Assembly (NCBI GenBank): GCA_001586965.3
Contig: LUCW03000908.1
Location: 1-40,000 of the forward strand
DNA length: 40,000 bases
Direction of reading: 5' to 3'
Source of the DNA: Sphaeroforma sirkka
Lineage: Eukaryota; Opisthokonta; Ichthyosporea; Ichthyophonida
The position numbers were made by a program, and so were the translations under genes. The notes beneath the pieces were generated by a model, which saw only the letters and a program-made list of their open reading frames with translations, was not told the DNA's origin and searched no databases. Positions 26,402 to 38,300 of the stretch are shown piece by piece (the stretch's first letter is position 1; each line of letters begins with the position of its first letter).

Positions 26402-26828
26402 TTATTCCCCACCCTCTATAACCATATTATCACCTCCAATGGCATCCAGCGTGTGGGTGCCTTGGTTTTGACCAAAGCCTGGCCCATGTTCTATATTTAA
26501 CACCGTGGTGTTGTAAGATGCGCATCCTGAGCACTTGTGGTGCATGAAGTGATATTTGGTGGTTGATTTCATCTCGCAGTCGTTGCAGAGAATGTTACTT
26601 TTAGAATCTGTCAATGTTATAGACAAACACGAGTAATTATAAGAAAAAGTAAGAATATTTCCGTGACGAGTGGCCTAGTGGCTTTTGGTTCTCAGGTACG
26701 TCCCACGTGGTAGAAAACACCTTCATACTTGGACTTTTGAGAAAGACGAAAAAAAAACGAAACTTTCACTCTGCTAAAGATATACAATGTATATGCTTCT
26801 GCATTGACTCAAAGTATAAAGAGAGATT

Positions 26829-26883
<55 letters not shown>

Positions 26884-27953
26884 TACATATACATACCTTT
26901 GTATTCGACTGGCATTGGGTTGCTGATCATAATTTCTTCGATTTTATCGAAGTATGATTTCATATTGCCCAGTGATTTGAGACATATGGGGCACTGGTAC
27001 GATTGCGTCACGTGCTTCTCGTAGCAGGCATGATGTATGCAGTGGCCACATCTCTGTTAGCAAGGTGGCAAAAATATAAAATGTTACAATATGACGATTA
27101 ATTCCTGGATTCGATCCGTTTCATACAAATTTTAGGAATACATCAGGAATTCCACACATTAGCTTGCCACAGTGACAAATAGACACATCACTGTAAGCTA
27201 ACAAAAGCATCCATCTACATCACATTGAAGGCTATGCTGTAAATTCGCGAGTTTGAGACGTACCATGAATATAATGGTGCTGGTCGATGTGAACATGAAT
27301 TCGCTGCAGATCGGACAGTCGCTCTCGAGATTTCTTTCTATGCACTTGTGTTTACCCTTAAGGCTCACCGCCATACACACATTGCACTTCTTGCAATGGA
27401 AAAAATCTTTGCCCAAGCCTTCTCCGATCCGACATAATCCGCAGTCATCACAATGGTATATCTTTTTTGTTGCATCATCGTCCCATAGATTGCACGTACC
27501 ACAGTGGTAGTTAGCCAGGACCTTACCACAATCAGCAAATTTGCATGACTTCGCAGCCTCCTGCTCACGGTTGCAGTACATGCAGTACATGTGGGTAACC
27601 TCGTGCCGGTTCATTTTATGGTCATTTGCCTCATCATGACATAGCCTGCACGTGTACCACTCTTTGCAGCAGGGAGCCTGAATCTTGCACGCACGCGCAT
27701 AATGTTTGCAACCCATGACCTTCCCCACCACCTCCGTGGACGGTGTTGTGGATGACAATTTAGGTCTGAACTGCGGACATAAACTACGTCTGCCCGGGCT
27801 TTCCTGTTTAAGACTCTCATTCGATGCTTTTAACTTGTCGTTGTAAGTTGATGTCATGAGTCTCTGCACGCGATGAGCCTTCTCATGCGCAGACAAGGTT
27901 GTGTCGGCATGTACCTTCATGATGAGAGCACGCATCATGACCTGATCTCTCAT
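26402..27953 (-). CDS. RCHY1: RCHY1/PIRH2-like CHY and RING-H2 zinc-finger E3 ubiquitin ligase, three exons
   Basis: RCHY1-type proteins are E3 ubiquitin ligases. Exons: 27953-27264, 27053-26897 and 26607-26402, with phase 0 and then phase 1 junctions and canonical GTACGT and GTATGT donors. The product is about 350 residues. After a helical N-terminus (DTTLSAHEKAHRVQRLM) come the CHY finger (MGCKHYARACK, CCKEWYTCRLCHD, YCMYCN), the CTCHY finger (NYHCGTCNLWDDD, YHCDDCGLCRIG, FHCKKCNVC) and a RING-H2 split by intron 1 (DCPICSEFMF then RCGHCIHHACYEKH and QCPICLKSL). A conserved PMPVEY segment and a C-terminal zinc ribbon (ILCNDCEMKS, HKCSGCASYNT) follow. All expected metal ligands are visible. 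An in-frame stop lies a few codons upstream of the ATG, although an acceptor-like CTCAACAG just before it leaves a 5' exon possible. Confidence 0.93.
26830..26880. repeat. (TA)n microsatellite in RCHY1 intron 2
   Basis: About 50 bp of pure TA lies just beyond the exon 2 donor. Confidence 0.95.
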
Positions 27954-28796
27954 TTTTCTGTTGAGGGTCTGTCCTCATTCACCGCTCTGATCTAACTTCG
28001 GGAAGTTGCTGTGAAACTTGATTATGAGATCTAACGCACTTGCAGATTGTTTTACGTGTTGTATATCTATGTAGGTTGATAGTGCGATAATACCCGTTCT
28101 GAATAGCACCCTTCAGGGTTAAATAATCGAACTGCTTCATCTATATAGCTTCTGAAAATATTCACTCTCCTCCGTCTCCGTCTCTCTCTCTAGTTACCAC
28201 TATCGTTATCTGGGGCCCGTGGCCTCCTCACTCTATTCGAGAGTCGTGAGAGATGGCTAGTAGCTAGTATTATTGTGTGAAGGATTTTCATACCCAAAAG
28301 TTCGACTACATTATCTTGGGTTGGCCCTTTAAACCGGCTATTTTTACCAATTTTGGGCTAACGGCTCAGACAAATTACGAAATACCAAGTGCTCCTCTGA
28401 TATCTAGAGTTCTAAACAACAGAGTATAAAAATAATGTTGTTGACTTCGTGTTCTGTAAAAAGGATGAAAAGAAACCGTTTCAAGGGAGCGAAATAGCGA
28501 TGCATTTTCATTGGAGGAATTTTACAAATTTCGCACGGTTGCTAGCTCCCGAGAAATTAAATAAATTTTCAACTCCTAATTTTAAAGTGTATTTATATAA
28601 ATAGATACTCAGCTACTAATATCGAACATAAATATCTTAAAATAATTTAGTACAAACATAGTATATTCACAGCCTCTGTATTAAATTCATAACTTTTTAC
28701 ATTGAAAAGAAACGAAATATTGTTCATAGGTCTCTTGCTAAGTATATACTAAATTGTTTTTGAAAAAAAAAGCATATGTATAAGTTTTATTTTACA

Positions 28797-28834
<38 letters not shown>

Positions 28835-29261
28835 TAGGTAATAGAAGATATTTTTGTGACAATATCGATACTTCAGAATTTTTTTTTTTCACACATTGTC
28901 GACGAGAAATACAGAAATAGTGAAATAAATACCCCAGTGCTTTTCAATTTTTTATTTGTACTACGTCTTTTATTGAATTTTTCACGGCTCTCTGGATTAG
29001 GCCTGGGTCGGAAGCAGAATCAGCCTATCAGTAGCGGAAATCGTAAATTTAGTGAGACCCTGATCCAGAGAGTTGTGATTTTTTAGGAGACAATCACAGG
29101 ACATAAATAGCCTATTATTAGCCTTCTGAAATATATTTACACATCACTAAATATTTAAATATTCTATTTTTGTATTGTTGGTTTGTTTTACATGGTGGTT
29201 TTGTTTTTGTTTTGAAAAAAATGATTTTTTATTGTTTTTTTTTTTTATTGTTGGGGGCAAG

Positions 29262-29520
29262 TCAGAAGAGGGCTCGGGGGCTGGGGCCTTCGCGCCCTCT
29301 AGGCATCCGTCAGACTCAGAGCCACAGGATACACCGATACAGACTGCTCCCTGCCAGAACCCAGCCTGCCATTGAAAGTCCATTTGCTGGGTCTGAGCCT
29401 GGCTCTGAGGCCTGGCCGCCTGTCCCGCCTGGCCTGGTGGCTGGACCTCTGGGCCTCTGGGGCCCTCTCCTTTACTAGCAGGACCCTTTGGGACCAGAAA
29501 CTGGGATCCTCCTGACCAGA
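29262..29520 (+). repeat. GC-rich island of CCTGG/CTGGG words
   Basis: About 260 bp with many variants of GGGCCTCTGGGG, GAGCCTGGCTCTGAGGCC and GGCTGG. It is flanked by a TTTTGTTTTTGTTTTG tract and AT-rich DNA, and is similar in style to 21885-21966. Confidence 0.6.
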
Positions 29521-29868
29521 CCTGGACTACTGCTGGTAAAAAAAGTCCAACCTACTGTGGTATTTATATACATATTTGAAATATAGATAAAATCATTTTT
29601 TTTAATTGCTTTGCCTATTTTATTCACAGCCTTCATTGACATTGTACAATATATTTTTTGTCGAAAATAAACAGTCTGCTACGGCTTCGGCGATTCGGCT
29701 GCGTAGATCTCAGGCGCTTGTCTTTTCCAGCGCTGTGACAGCCTGTGAAGGTATTTTGAGAGAGTTTAATTCGTCCGTTCTATGAAAACCATATATAATG
29801 AATCTTAATTTTGTTTGTCGTTAAGATATCCGAATCCCATCACAGTTTTCACAAGAAGAATGCCTTAA

Positions 29869-30560
29869 TTTTAGGAGTCTTGAAAAAAGTGAAACCGCAT
29901 GTCTCTAGTGATGTTCGCTTACTACTATAATTCAAGCATATAGCCCTATTTTTAAAATGTTTCTGTTATTTGTTTTTGTTTTGAAATGTGAAACAAAACA
30001 ATTATATTAGCACAATTGAAATTTTAGGAGGCTATAGAAAAACCTTTCATGATTTTTTCAAAAATATTTCTCAAAAACCAATAAAAAATACACGCCCTAA
30101 AACTATTTTTACAATTTTATTAAGTTTTACTTTACCCAGAGGTGAAGGGAGCCGGGGACTGAGGAGTGAGGGCCCTGAGGCTAAGCTCATTATAATAGAA
30201 GTTGAACGTAAACGCATATTTATTCAATTGAAAACGTAATAACGGTTAAGTGAGGTTAGAAGGGCCTACCTAAGTTCTTTTATAGGATGAGTTCGTATGG
30301 TGAAAACAGTACACACCTGAATGTTTAGACCCATAAGGTGCACCTATGAGTATACAATAGACCGCAAATGGAATTAAAGTTGAACGTAAACGTATATGTA
30401 TTCGATTTATAAAAGTTATAATGGAAAACGGTTTGAAGTTAACCCTGTGCCCAGAATTCCGGACACTCTGAGCCAGAGCACATCGAAATTCAAAGAAAAG
30501 GTTGATTTTTTTTCATGATGTCATTCTATGTTCAATTTGAATTTAGGAGGCTATGTAGTA
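29869..30560 (+). repeat. Dispersed motif AATTTTAGGAGGCTATG and variants
   Basis: Copies: TTAATTTTAGGAGTCTTGAA near 29868, GAAATTTTAGGAGGCTATAG near 30018, and GAATTTAGGAGGCTATGTAG near 30539. A related piece, AAAATTTTCAGGCTATGAAA, is near 24516. Each is followed by an A-rich stretch. Confidence 0.6.
30200..30437 (+). repeat. Direct repeat with AGTTGAACGTAAACG core, two copies
   Basis: AGTTGAACGTAAACGCATAT at 30200 and AGTTGAACGTAAACGTATAT at 30378 are 178 bp apart. Both are followed by TATTCRATT and, later, an AACGGTT-containing stretch. Confidence 0.75.
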
Positions 30561-31358
30561 TGTAGGTTTCCAAGGAATTCTGTTTTTTTATTCACTGTAT
30601 TCAGTATCATGAACAAAAGATTTTTTATTTTAGACGCTCTCTTTAAAAAGAGCATTCAGCGACTCAGCGTACTCATCGTTCGAAATGTTGCGACTTGCGA
30701 ACTACCGACCTTGCTGAAGAACCCAGATTTGAAAAAATTAAAAAAATAATATTACCAACACTCATTTGGCTGTTTTTTTCTTCTTTTTTTTTTTTTGGTG
30801 GTGCGTGGTATTGTATTTATCGTCAACTATATTTAGTAATTATTTAGGTAGAAATAGCGAGTTTAGGAATACGGCGAGTGTGTAGAAAGCTATACTAATT
30901 GTTTAAAAGTACGTACATCGCCCCGACGACACACCAAGACACGACGTACTGTGTTGGTAACCTATTTAAAATCTTGTTTTGTTTTTGATTTTGGTTTTCC
31001 TTCAATAGTCTCGTGTGCAAAACAGTCACTCTACTCGTAAACACCAAATTTCTCAGCTATCCCTCTATTGTTGCCATTCTCCAAGGGTGCAGAGCTGCGT
31101 GCATGTATATATTCTCGAAAGAGTCTTTGTACGTCTTTAGACCGCACATCGCTACATTTGTATGCGCACACACATGGTGCAAGCACTACAAGTAGTGAAA
31201 AATGAAGCCCATCTATTTTGGAACATAAAATGTCCTGTAATCATGCGAGTTCACGTGCAGTAATAATTGCAAGGAATATATTATGAGATTTAAGTACAAA
31301 CTCAACGTACAAAGATGACCAAATCTCCGATTCATTATAAAAACAAAGTCAGGTTTAT

Positions 31359-31934
31359 CTATTGCTGTGCCGTTGAGTTGCCGTTGTACGCTTCATTTCT
31401 CTCCTTGTCGCGATCATCGTCATCGTTGTTCCGAAACTTGTGGACGTTCCTTGAAGTCGTGGTGCCCGATGTAGAGGTACCGGTGTTGCGTTTCCGCATA
31501 CTTCCGGTGTCAGACGTGTCGGTGGATGCTTTGCTGGAGTTCGCCTTAGATCCACCCTATGCACGTAGAGATTGATAGTAGATGATATGTACATAAGCTT
31601 TGAGGAAGCTGTTGAGACAAGATGTCTTGAACATGATCATTTCCAACAGAATAGCCTCCTTTACAACTACTGTGAAGGACAGAAGAGGAATTAAATACAT
31701 ATGGACCAAGTGGCTGTGTGAGCAGCTCAACAGAATTCCCGATGTACCCGATTTCTTTTGGTTGCTAACGCAATAAAAACATTGTTGATAGCTACAGGAG
31801 TAGATATACCACACGTTTTCTTGGTTCCAAGAAGTGAAACTTCAATCGAATCAGGCAAATTACAACTAGCAGATATTGTGGATAGCATGTACTAGTCTAG
31901 TATAAATAGCCTTGCAAATAAGAAAATTTCAATG

Positions 31935-32015
<81 letters not shown>

Positions 32016-32168
32016 ACACACACACACACACACACACACACGCATATACATAATTATATAGATAATAGATAAAATAGTCTATATATATATATAATAATAT
32101 AGATGATAGATAAAATAGTCTATATATATATATAATAATATAGATGATAGATAAAATAGTATATATAT

Positions 32169-32203
<35 letters not shown>

Positions 32204-32234
32204 CATTCATACATACACATACACATAGTTTACA

Positions 32235-32276
<42 letters not shown>

Positions 32277-32320
32277 CATACATACATACATACACATATA
32301 TACATATACATACATACATG

Positions 32321-32363
<43 letters not shown>

Positions 32364-35300
32364 TGCGGATTTTAAGGTAGTTCCTTAATATATAGAACAA
32401 AAGTATTGGAAGGTTGTCTGTGAATACTTGCGCGTTTGATAATCATATATACATGTATATAGACACATAAATATACGATCATCTGTAAAGGTTATATGTA
32501 AATATGTATGCATTAAATGAAAGTGTAGCGCGGCTCACGCACACAAGGATCATTGACTACACAAAGGAATAGGCATTCGACAGCCAAAATAGTACTGCGT
32601 GAAGGAACACAGCACACAGACGAGTGTGACATATATGTACAGAATGTCACTTAAATAAGATATTTACAGACCCACAGTTGATATATTATTTATGTGCCCA
32701 CGCCGACATGTACGAATACACGTGTAGATACACATACGCACGCATAGGACACATATAAGACATATACACATATTCATACATACCACACGTCTGCACACTT
32801 ACACCTATACACATATACAGACACGGACATGCACTCACCCTTAATAGCCGACTATTGTTAACCCGTGCCATTGGGTCTGGCATACTCGCACTCCCCGGTC
32901 GGTCACCTAAGCCAATCAGATTGCGTATATAAATAAAACACGCCACTATAATCGTGTACAGCGCGTTCATCGGATTGGACGAGACCATTGAACCGCCTCC
33001 GCCAGGTGGGCGAGCAAAGAGATTGGTTGTCACTGGTTTCTTCACCATTACAGTTGCACTTGGGGTGAGTCCGAGAGTGCTGAGATAGATAGATTGAGTA
33101 TGTGTGGGTACTTCCAAGTTAGTATGTGTCCTAATTGTAAAAATGTACGTATACATACAGGAGAGATATTGCTTGGCACTCGTTTCTTCACCATTACAGT
33201 TGCACTTGAGGTAAGTCCGAGGGCGTTACGATAGACAAATAAAGTATGTGTGGACACGTTAAAGTTAGTTTGCAAAACACAGACACACAAACAGACACAC
33301 AAACACATCATGCGCATACTCAGACACCCATACCCACACATAACTACACTCGCAAAACACTCTATTCACGATATATCACGAAAAAGAACCCAGCACTACA
33401 CTACAAGACACGCTGCCATACTTCACGAACGCGTGCCGGAAACATACTTCAGAGTGCTCTGCATATCCTCAGCCCCAAACACGCGGGGCGGGAAGGTCAT
33501 GTGCAAGCGTGGGCCGGCACCAGCCATGTTTCTGTGATTGTCGCTTAGATAAGCGCACACATCCGCCAAGGTGGCACCCTGCGCATCCGCAAAGGTGTGT
33601 CTGTGCACACTGCCGTCACTGAACCGGAACTGGATCTGCGCATTTGCGCAGTTCTTATTGGTCGTGGCGGTGGGGAATGTCGCGTTTTGATTGGCCCTTG
33701 TGGGTGTGTGTCCTTCGTCAAGGTTCCCGTCTTCTCGCTGCGCCGCGAGTGCCTTTGTTGCGGAAAATAAGGACAAACTGTGAGACGTGACGGCAGAGAT
33801 AGCATTCGTAGATATACATGTCATATGAGTATTCTAAAAAAGTGCATGAAGGAAGAAGCATTGCACAAAGGTTTATGAATCTGATGTACTTTCTTTTTGA
33901 AGGTATATATAAGTTTGTCAGTGATCCGACAAGCCCGTGAGCACATCTCCGTACATTCGTACAGCTTGGCACACTCGAGATGGAGCTACAGATACACAGC
34001 TAAAACTTGCACAAACCGTTCGAAATCGGTGTAAGTCTTACCCATCAATCCATACCTATCAGCATCCTGCAACATGGACCAGGCATGTGTCCTAAAGTTG
34101 CATATAAACATTATCGTCTGATGTCCATGTACGTTACAAGTACATGGGTTTGCCCCTTTGAAAGTACGCGGATACTGACATAGTTCGAACTGTACTTTAT
34201 ATCATAACTGGTCACCGTGCGCTTGTTATACCATTTCCAACCCATTCCGTGTACTTGTTTTGCTAGTTATTCCATACGAATTCGTGACTTACATATACAA
34301 CAACCGCCATTACCATCCACACGCATACTTTTACATGTTGATCACTACATAATTCAAACACGGAATATATATTCAGGATGCCAACCTTTCGCTCAGCTTC
34401 CCTTCGAATCTTCTCTTGGCGGTCCTCCTGTATCTTCTGTTTAATACGTTGTCGTGCCTCTGCGTCCTCCACACGCTGTCGTTTGATGTCTACCTGAAGT
34501 TGTTTCAAACCTTCCTCTTTGCGTTTTCTCTCCTGATTGATTGTATAAGAATGAATTCTCATCAGATAGTCACAATTTTCGGTTTGTTAATATAGACGAT
34601 AAACCATACACATATACATCATATATACACATGCGTTGTCGACCCTATAAACGCCGGCACGCATGAGTACTAAAATTTACTATCAAAATTTAACAGAAGA
34701 TGATTTAAAAGGTTGTCGTATGCCCATACAAGTCCACGCACACTCATGAACATTGAGAGAAAGGCGCCATGAAGTGAAACTGCCAAGTCACACTTATAAA
34801 CGTCTGCAAGTACTCACTTACGACAGCAAAATAGTACGGTTGCGCACATACACACCAGTATCACAGTGTCTATCCCTCGCCTATGGCCTATTTGTATTGG
34901 AGCTAGTGACCAATATCACCGCAGGTGACTGTTGTGAATGTCAACGATGTGTGTGTGCATCTCGTGCGTCTGAACGCATATGCGTAGGGCTGGTCGTCAA
35001 TCACAACACGTAAACACCTATCTACGGACAAAAACAAAAGCATGCCGTCAGCTCTTACACACACGCGCGACACATATGTACAAACACTTGCACACACACA
35101 CACAACATACAAGCACATACACACATACACGAATAAAACGTACACACACAGCACGTTTACGGACATTGAACACTTACCGCTTCCAGCATTTCCTTGGCAT
35201 TCTTCCTGCGTGATAGTTCCGCTTCCTTCTCACGCTTTCGTTCGTCGGCAATATTCGCCTATTCAGCACAACACAACAACAGCAGTTGGTGTGGATGTTA

Positions 35301-38300
35301 AACTAACCCAATTTCAGCAGTACTATTATTTTATTCCCACCAGTACTGGACTAGCTCGGAATCGGTAGTGCGTTTCCTTCCTATTTGTAAACATCATACA
35401 GACGGACGCAACAATGTACACAGGTAGGCGGCATATGCACGATGTATACACGCCCTCTTTCCGTCCCTGTGCTGTCTGATTGAGCTCAGCTGCCATGTTG
35501 GTTGTGAGTTGTTTTGCGTTTATAGTTCCACATGCACTTGAACATGACTGCCATACAAACACAGCAACGTCAACGTCTCGCAGACAAACAGCGAACATGC
35601 ACCTCATAAACCAACCCCTGTTTCCGATGCTGCACCTTCTCTTTGAGCTCAGCGGCACACTGTCGTTTTAAGCAGATCATCTAACCAAGCACAACACCAA
35701 ATTGCTCACACAACCACCTACAATAATATAAATACACGACACACACCCACTTCACTTCCGAACTACACACAAACATCACACACTAACACAATCAATGTGA
35801 TATAGCTTAAACGCACAGAACAAGCCCGTAGATACCTCTCTCCGTTGCTGCACCTTCTTCTTGAGTTCGGCCGCTTTGTCGGTTGCGCTCGATGCTTCGC
35901 CTTTGCCCTTGTCAGCCGTTTGCGCTGTGGTATCAGCAACGGATGTGGTCTGTGTGCACACCATGCGCATATTATATCAATGAGATACTATGCTCTTCAC
36001 ATATCTGCAGTTGAGGCTCCTGTAGCTTGTCCCGTGACCTTAAACCTTGCCCAGGTGCCGTGGCACTACACGAGTGTTCTCTCACATCATTTCCCAATAA
36101 AGTTGTAACTACGTACATGCGGTGAAATGATATACTATAACAGCCATACGCTGTCTCTGAGGTATACAATAGTACATAATCACTTGTGCACGAATACAAG
36201 TGCACACTCACACCAGAGCTAAATTTACAGTCTCGATTGTGATTGTAGACGTGTGTGCCGGCTTGCTAGTAATTGGTGGTGCTGGTATATCCAGAGGGTA
36301 TAGACCCATCCTGTCGATGTGTAGTATACGTTGTTACACAAATGTCGCATATATATATATACTCGCACTTCCGTATACATGCTCTCACGCGCCTCAGGCG
36401 ACATAAAGATCACTGTTGTAGCGGCAGATGCGGCTATGGCTACAACTGTAGATAGAAAGCTGCTCAGAGTGTGCATCGCAGTACACACTATAGTATAAAA
36501 ACACATACCAATACATATATATTATATACAAACACCTACCGATACATATATTCAACCAATACATATATATTATATACAAACACCTACCGATACATATATT
36601 CAACCAATACATACGTACAATATACGAATACCTATATACAACAAATACATATAACGATACATATATACAATACACATGCACTCGCTTATATATAAAAACT
36701 TCTTACGCACCTCAGGCGACTGGGGGGTTGCTGCATGAGCTGCGGTTGCGGGCGTGGCTGCAGGGGCAGACGCAGTTTTATTAGCCGAGTGCATAGCAAC
36801 AGCATTCTTGATGGCTGCGGTGACTTTGGCTGATATGTGGTCATCTGTGAACACCTCGTAAGGTACTCCCTAAAATAAAATAAATGAGAGCCGAATGAAT
36901 ACATATATAGAGATATGGTCATTGTCATAGCCAAAAACCAAGTTGTATATTAAATATATATATATATATATATACTACTTTGTATACATATAATGGGGTG
37001 TATATTTTAGGTGTTTGAGCAATGCCAGTATACACAAGCGCAAGAACAGACATGAATTATAATGCGCAAAAGCGACAAAAACACAATCACATGCCACTTG
37101 ATTTGTAGAGTGATCAGAACTCTCGTGTTGTCATGGCAGCGATTGTCAAAAGACGCTCATTATACCGCGCATATGCAAAAAGTTCAGCGTCAGGTGTTGT
37201 GAGTAGTGACAATACACTAGCTACATCAGTGGACTGAGACTAACCGTACAAACGAGAGAACACTACAAACATTCGATATCGGGGCATTAAGCACCTTGTG
37301 CGATGAGATATGCCAACGAGCATCAGATTAACATGTTTACACACACACTCCCGTTAACCACCATACGCACACACCAGCGGGGACAGGAAATATGTTGTGG
37401 GGGTCTTCAGCACTGGGTACACACTGCTGAACTGTGTACAGGCCTCCTCGCCTACCACCAGCTTCAAGCACAGAGCCACTTTGTTACCCAAAGTGTCTGC
37501 GAGAGAGAGCGCGCGCCGCACTTCGTTACTGTCCCATGCGCTGCTGTCACCGTCGGGATCCGTGATATACACTAGCAGCAACTGTAGTGCGGGTGTGGGT
37601 GTGTGGTCAGTGCTTAAATATGTTCCGGTACGATGGTAACTACAATACACGCGCCCGTATACGGCATAGGGTTTTAGGGTTTTCGTGGACATATGTGCCT
37701 GTGAGCGTGTTTGACTTTGAAAAAAGATTTAAGGTGCCTCTGGAAGTAACGGTCAGGGACAGCACTACATTCACTTCGCCTCAGTCCCACGCGCTACAGA
37801 CACCTTCGGAGACTGCACTGTACACCACCAGAAGCTGTGTACATTCGGCTGGTTCTCTATTCTTATACAAGTGCTTAGTGCAAATAGTGTGTGTGTGTGT
37901 GTGTGTGGGCGGGTGTGTGCACTCATTGATATCGTATCACATAGATCAGTGTGTGTGTTGAGTGATGATCTCCACTCAGCCATGTGATGGCCACGTGCGA
38001 ATGCTACAACACAACACAACACAACCACCATGCCATACCTGACCGCTGGAGCCTACGCATTGGACGGCCTCGGCCGCATTGCCATCGTACCACATGGACG
38101 AACTTTGAACAGGTGTCGACTGTTATGGTTAAAAAGTATGGGTAGGTAGGTAGCACTATTGAATTTTAGAGTTTTGAACCACATGTGCGGGGCAGCACAA
38201 AATCAATAAGTGTAAGTGTTTGTACAAAGATGTTGGCTGTTATAGTCGCAATCGGGACATTCGCAGAAATTATTCTTGTGTGTAAATAGATGATCATTTA

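Larger units (their letters stand above)
27954..31358. other. Intergenic region between the RCHY1 and Trx-UBX genes
   Basis: The first few hundred bases must hold the RCHY1 promoter, but no element can be named; a CTCCGTCTCCGTCTCTCTC run is at 28168-28190. The rest is poly-T/poly-A DNA with GC-rich islands and short dispersed repeats. Short frames at 28856, 30528 and 31013 (+) show no domain. Confidence 0.5.

Noticed and set aside
26660..26710. tRNA-like 5' half with a perfect A-box (TGGCCTAGTGG)
   Set aside because: No B-box or 3' half able to pair with it lies within tRNA distance; it is in RCHY1 intron 2.
31315..31575. 86-residue + strand open frame
   Set aside because: It is the antisense shadow of Trx-UBX exon L, whose - strand reading ends in the conserved UBXN4 tail.
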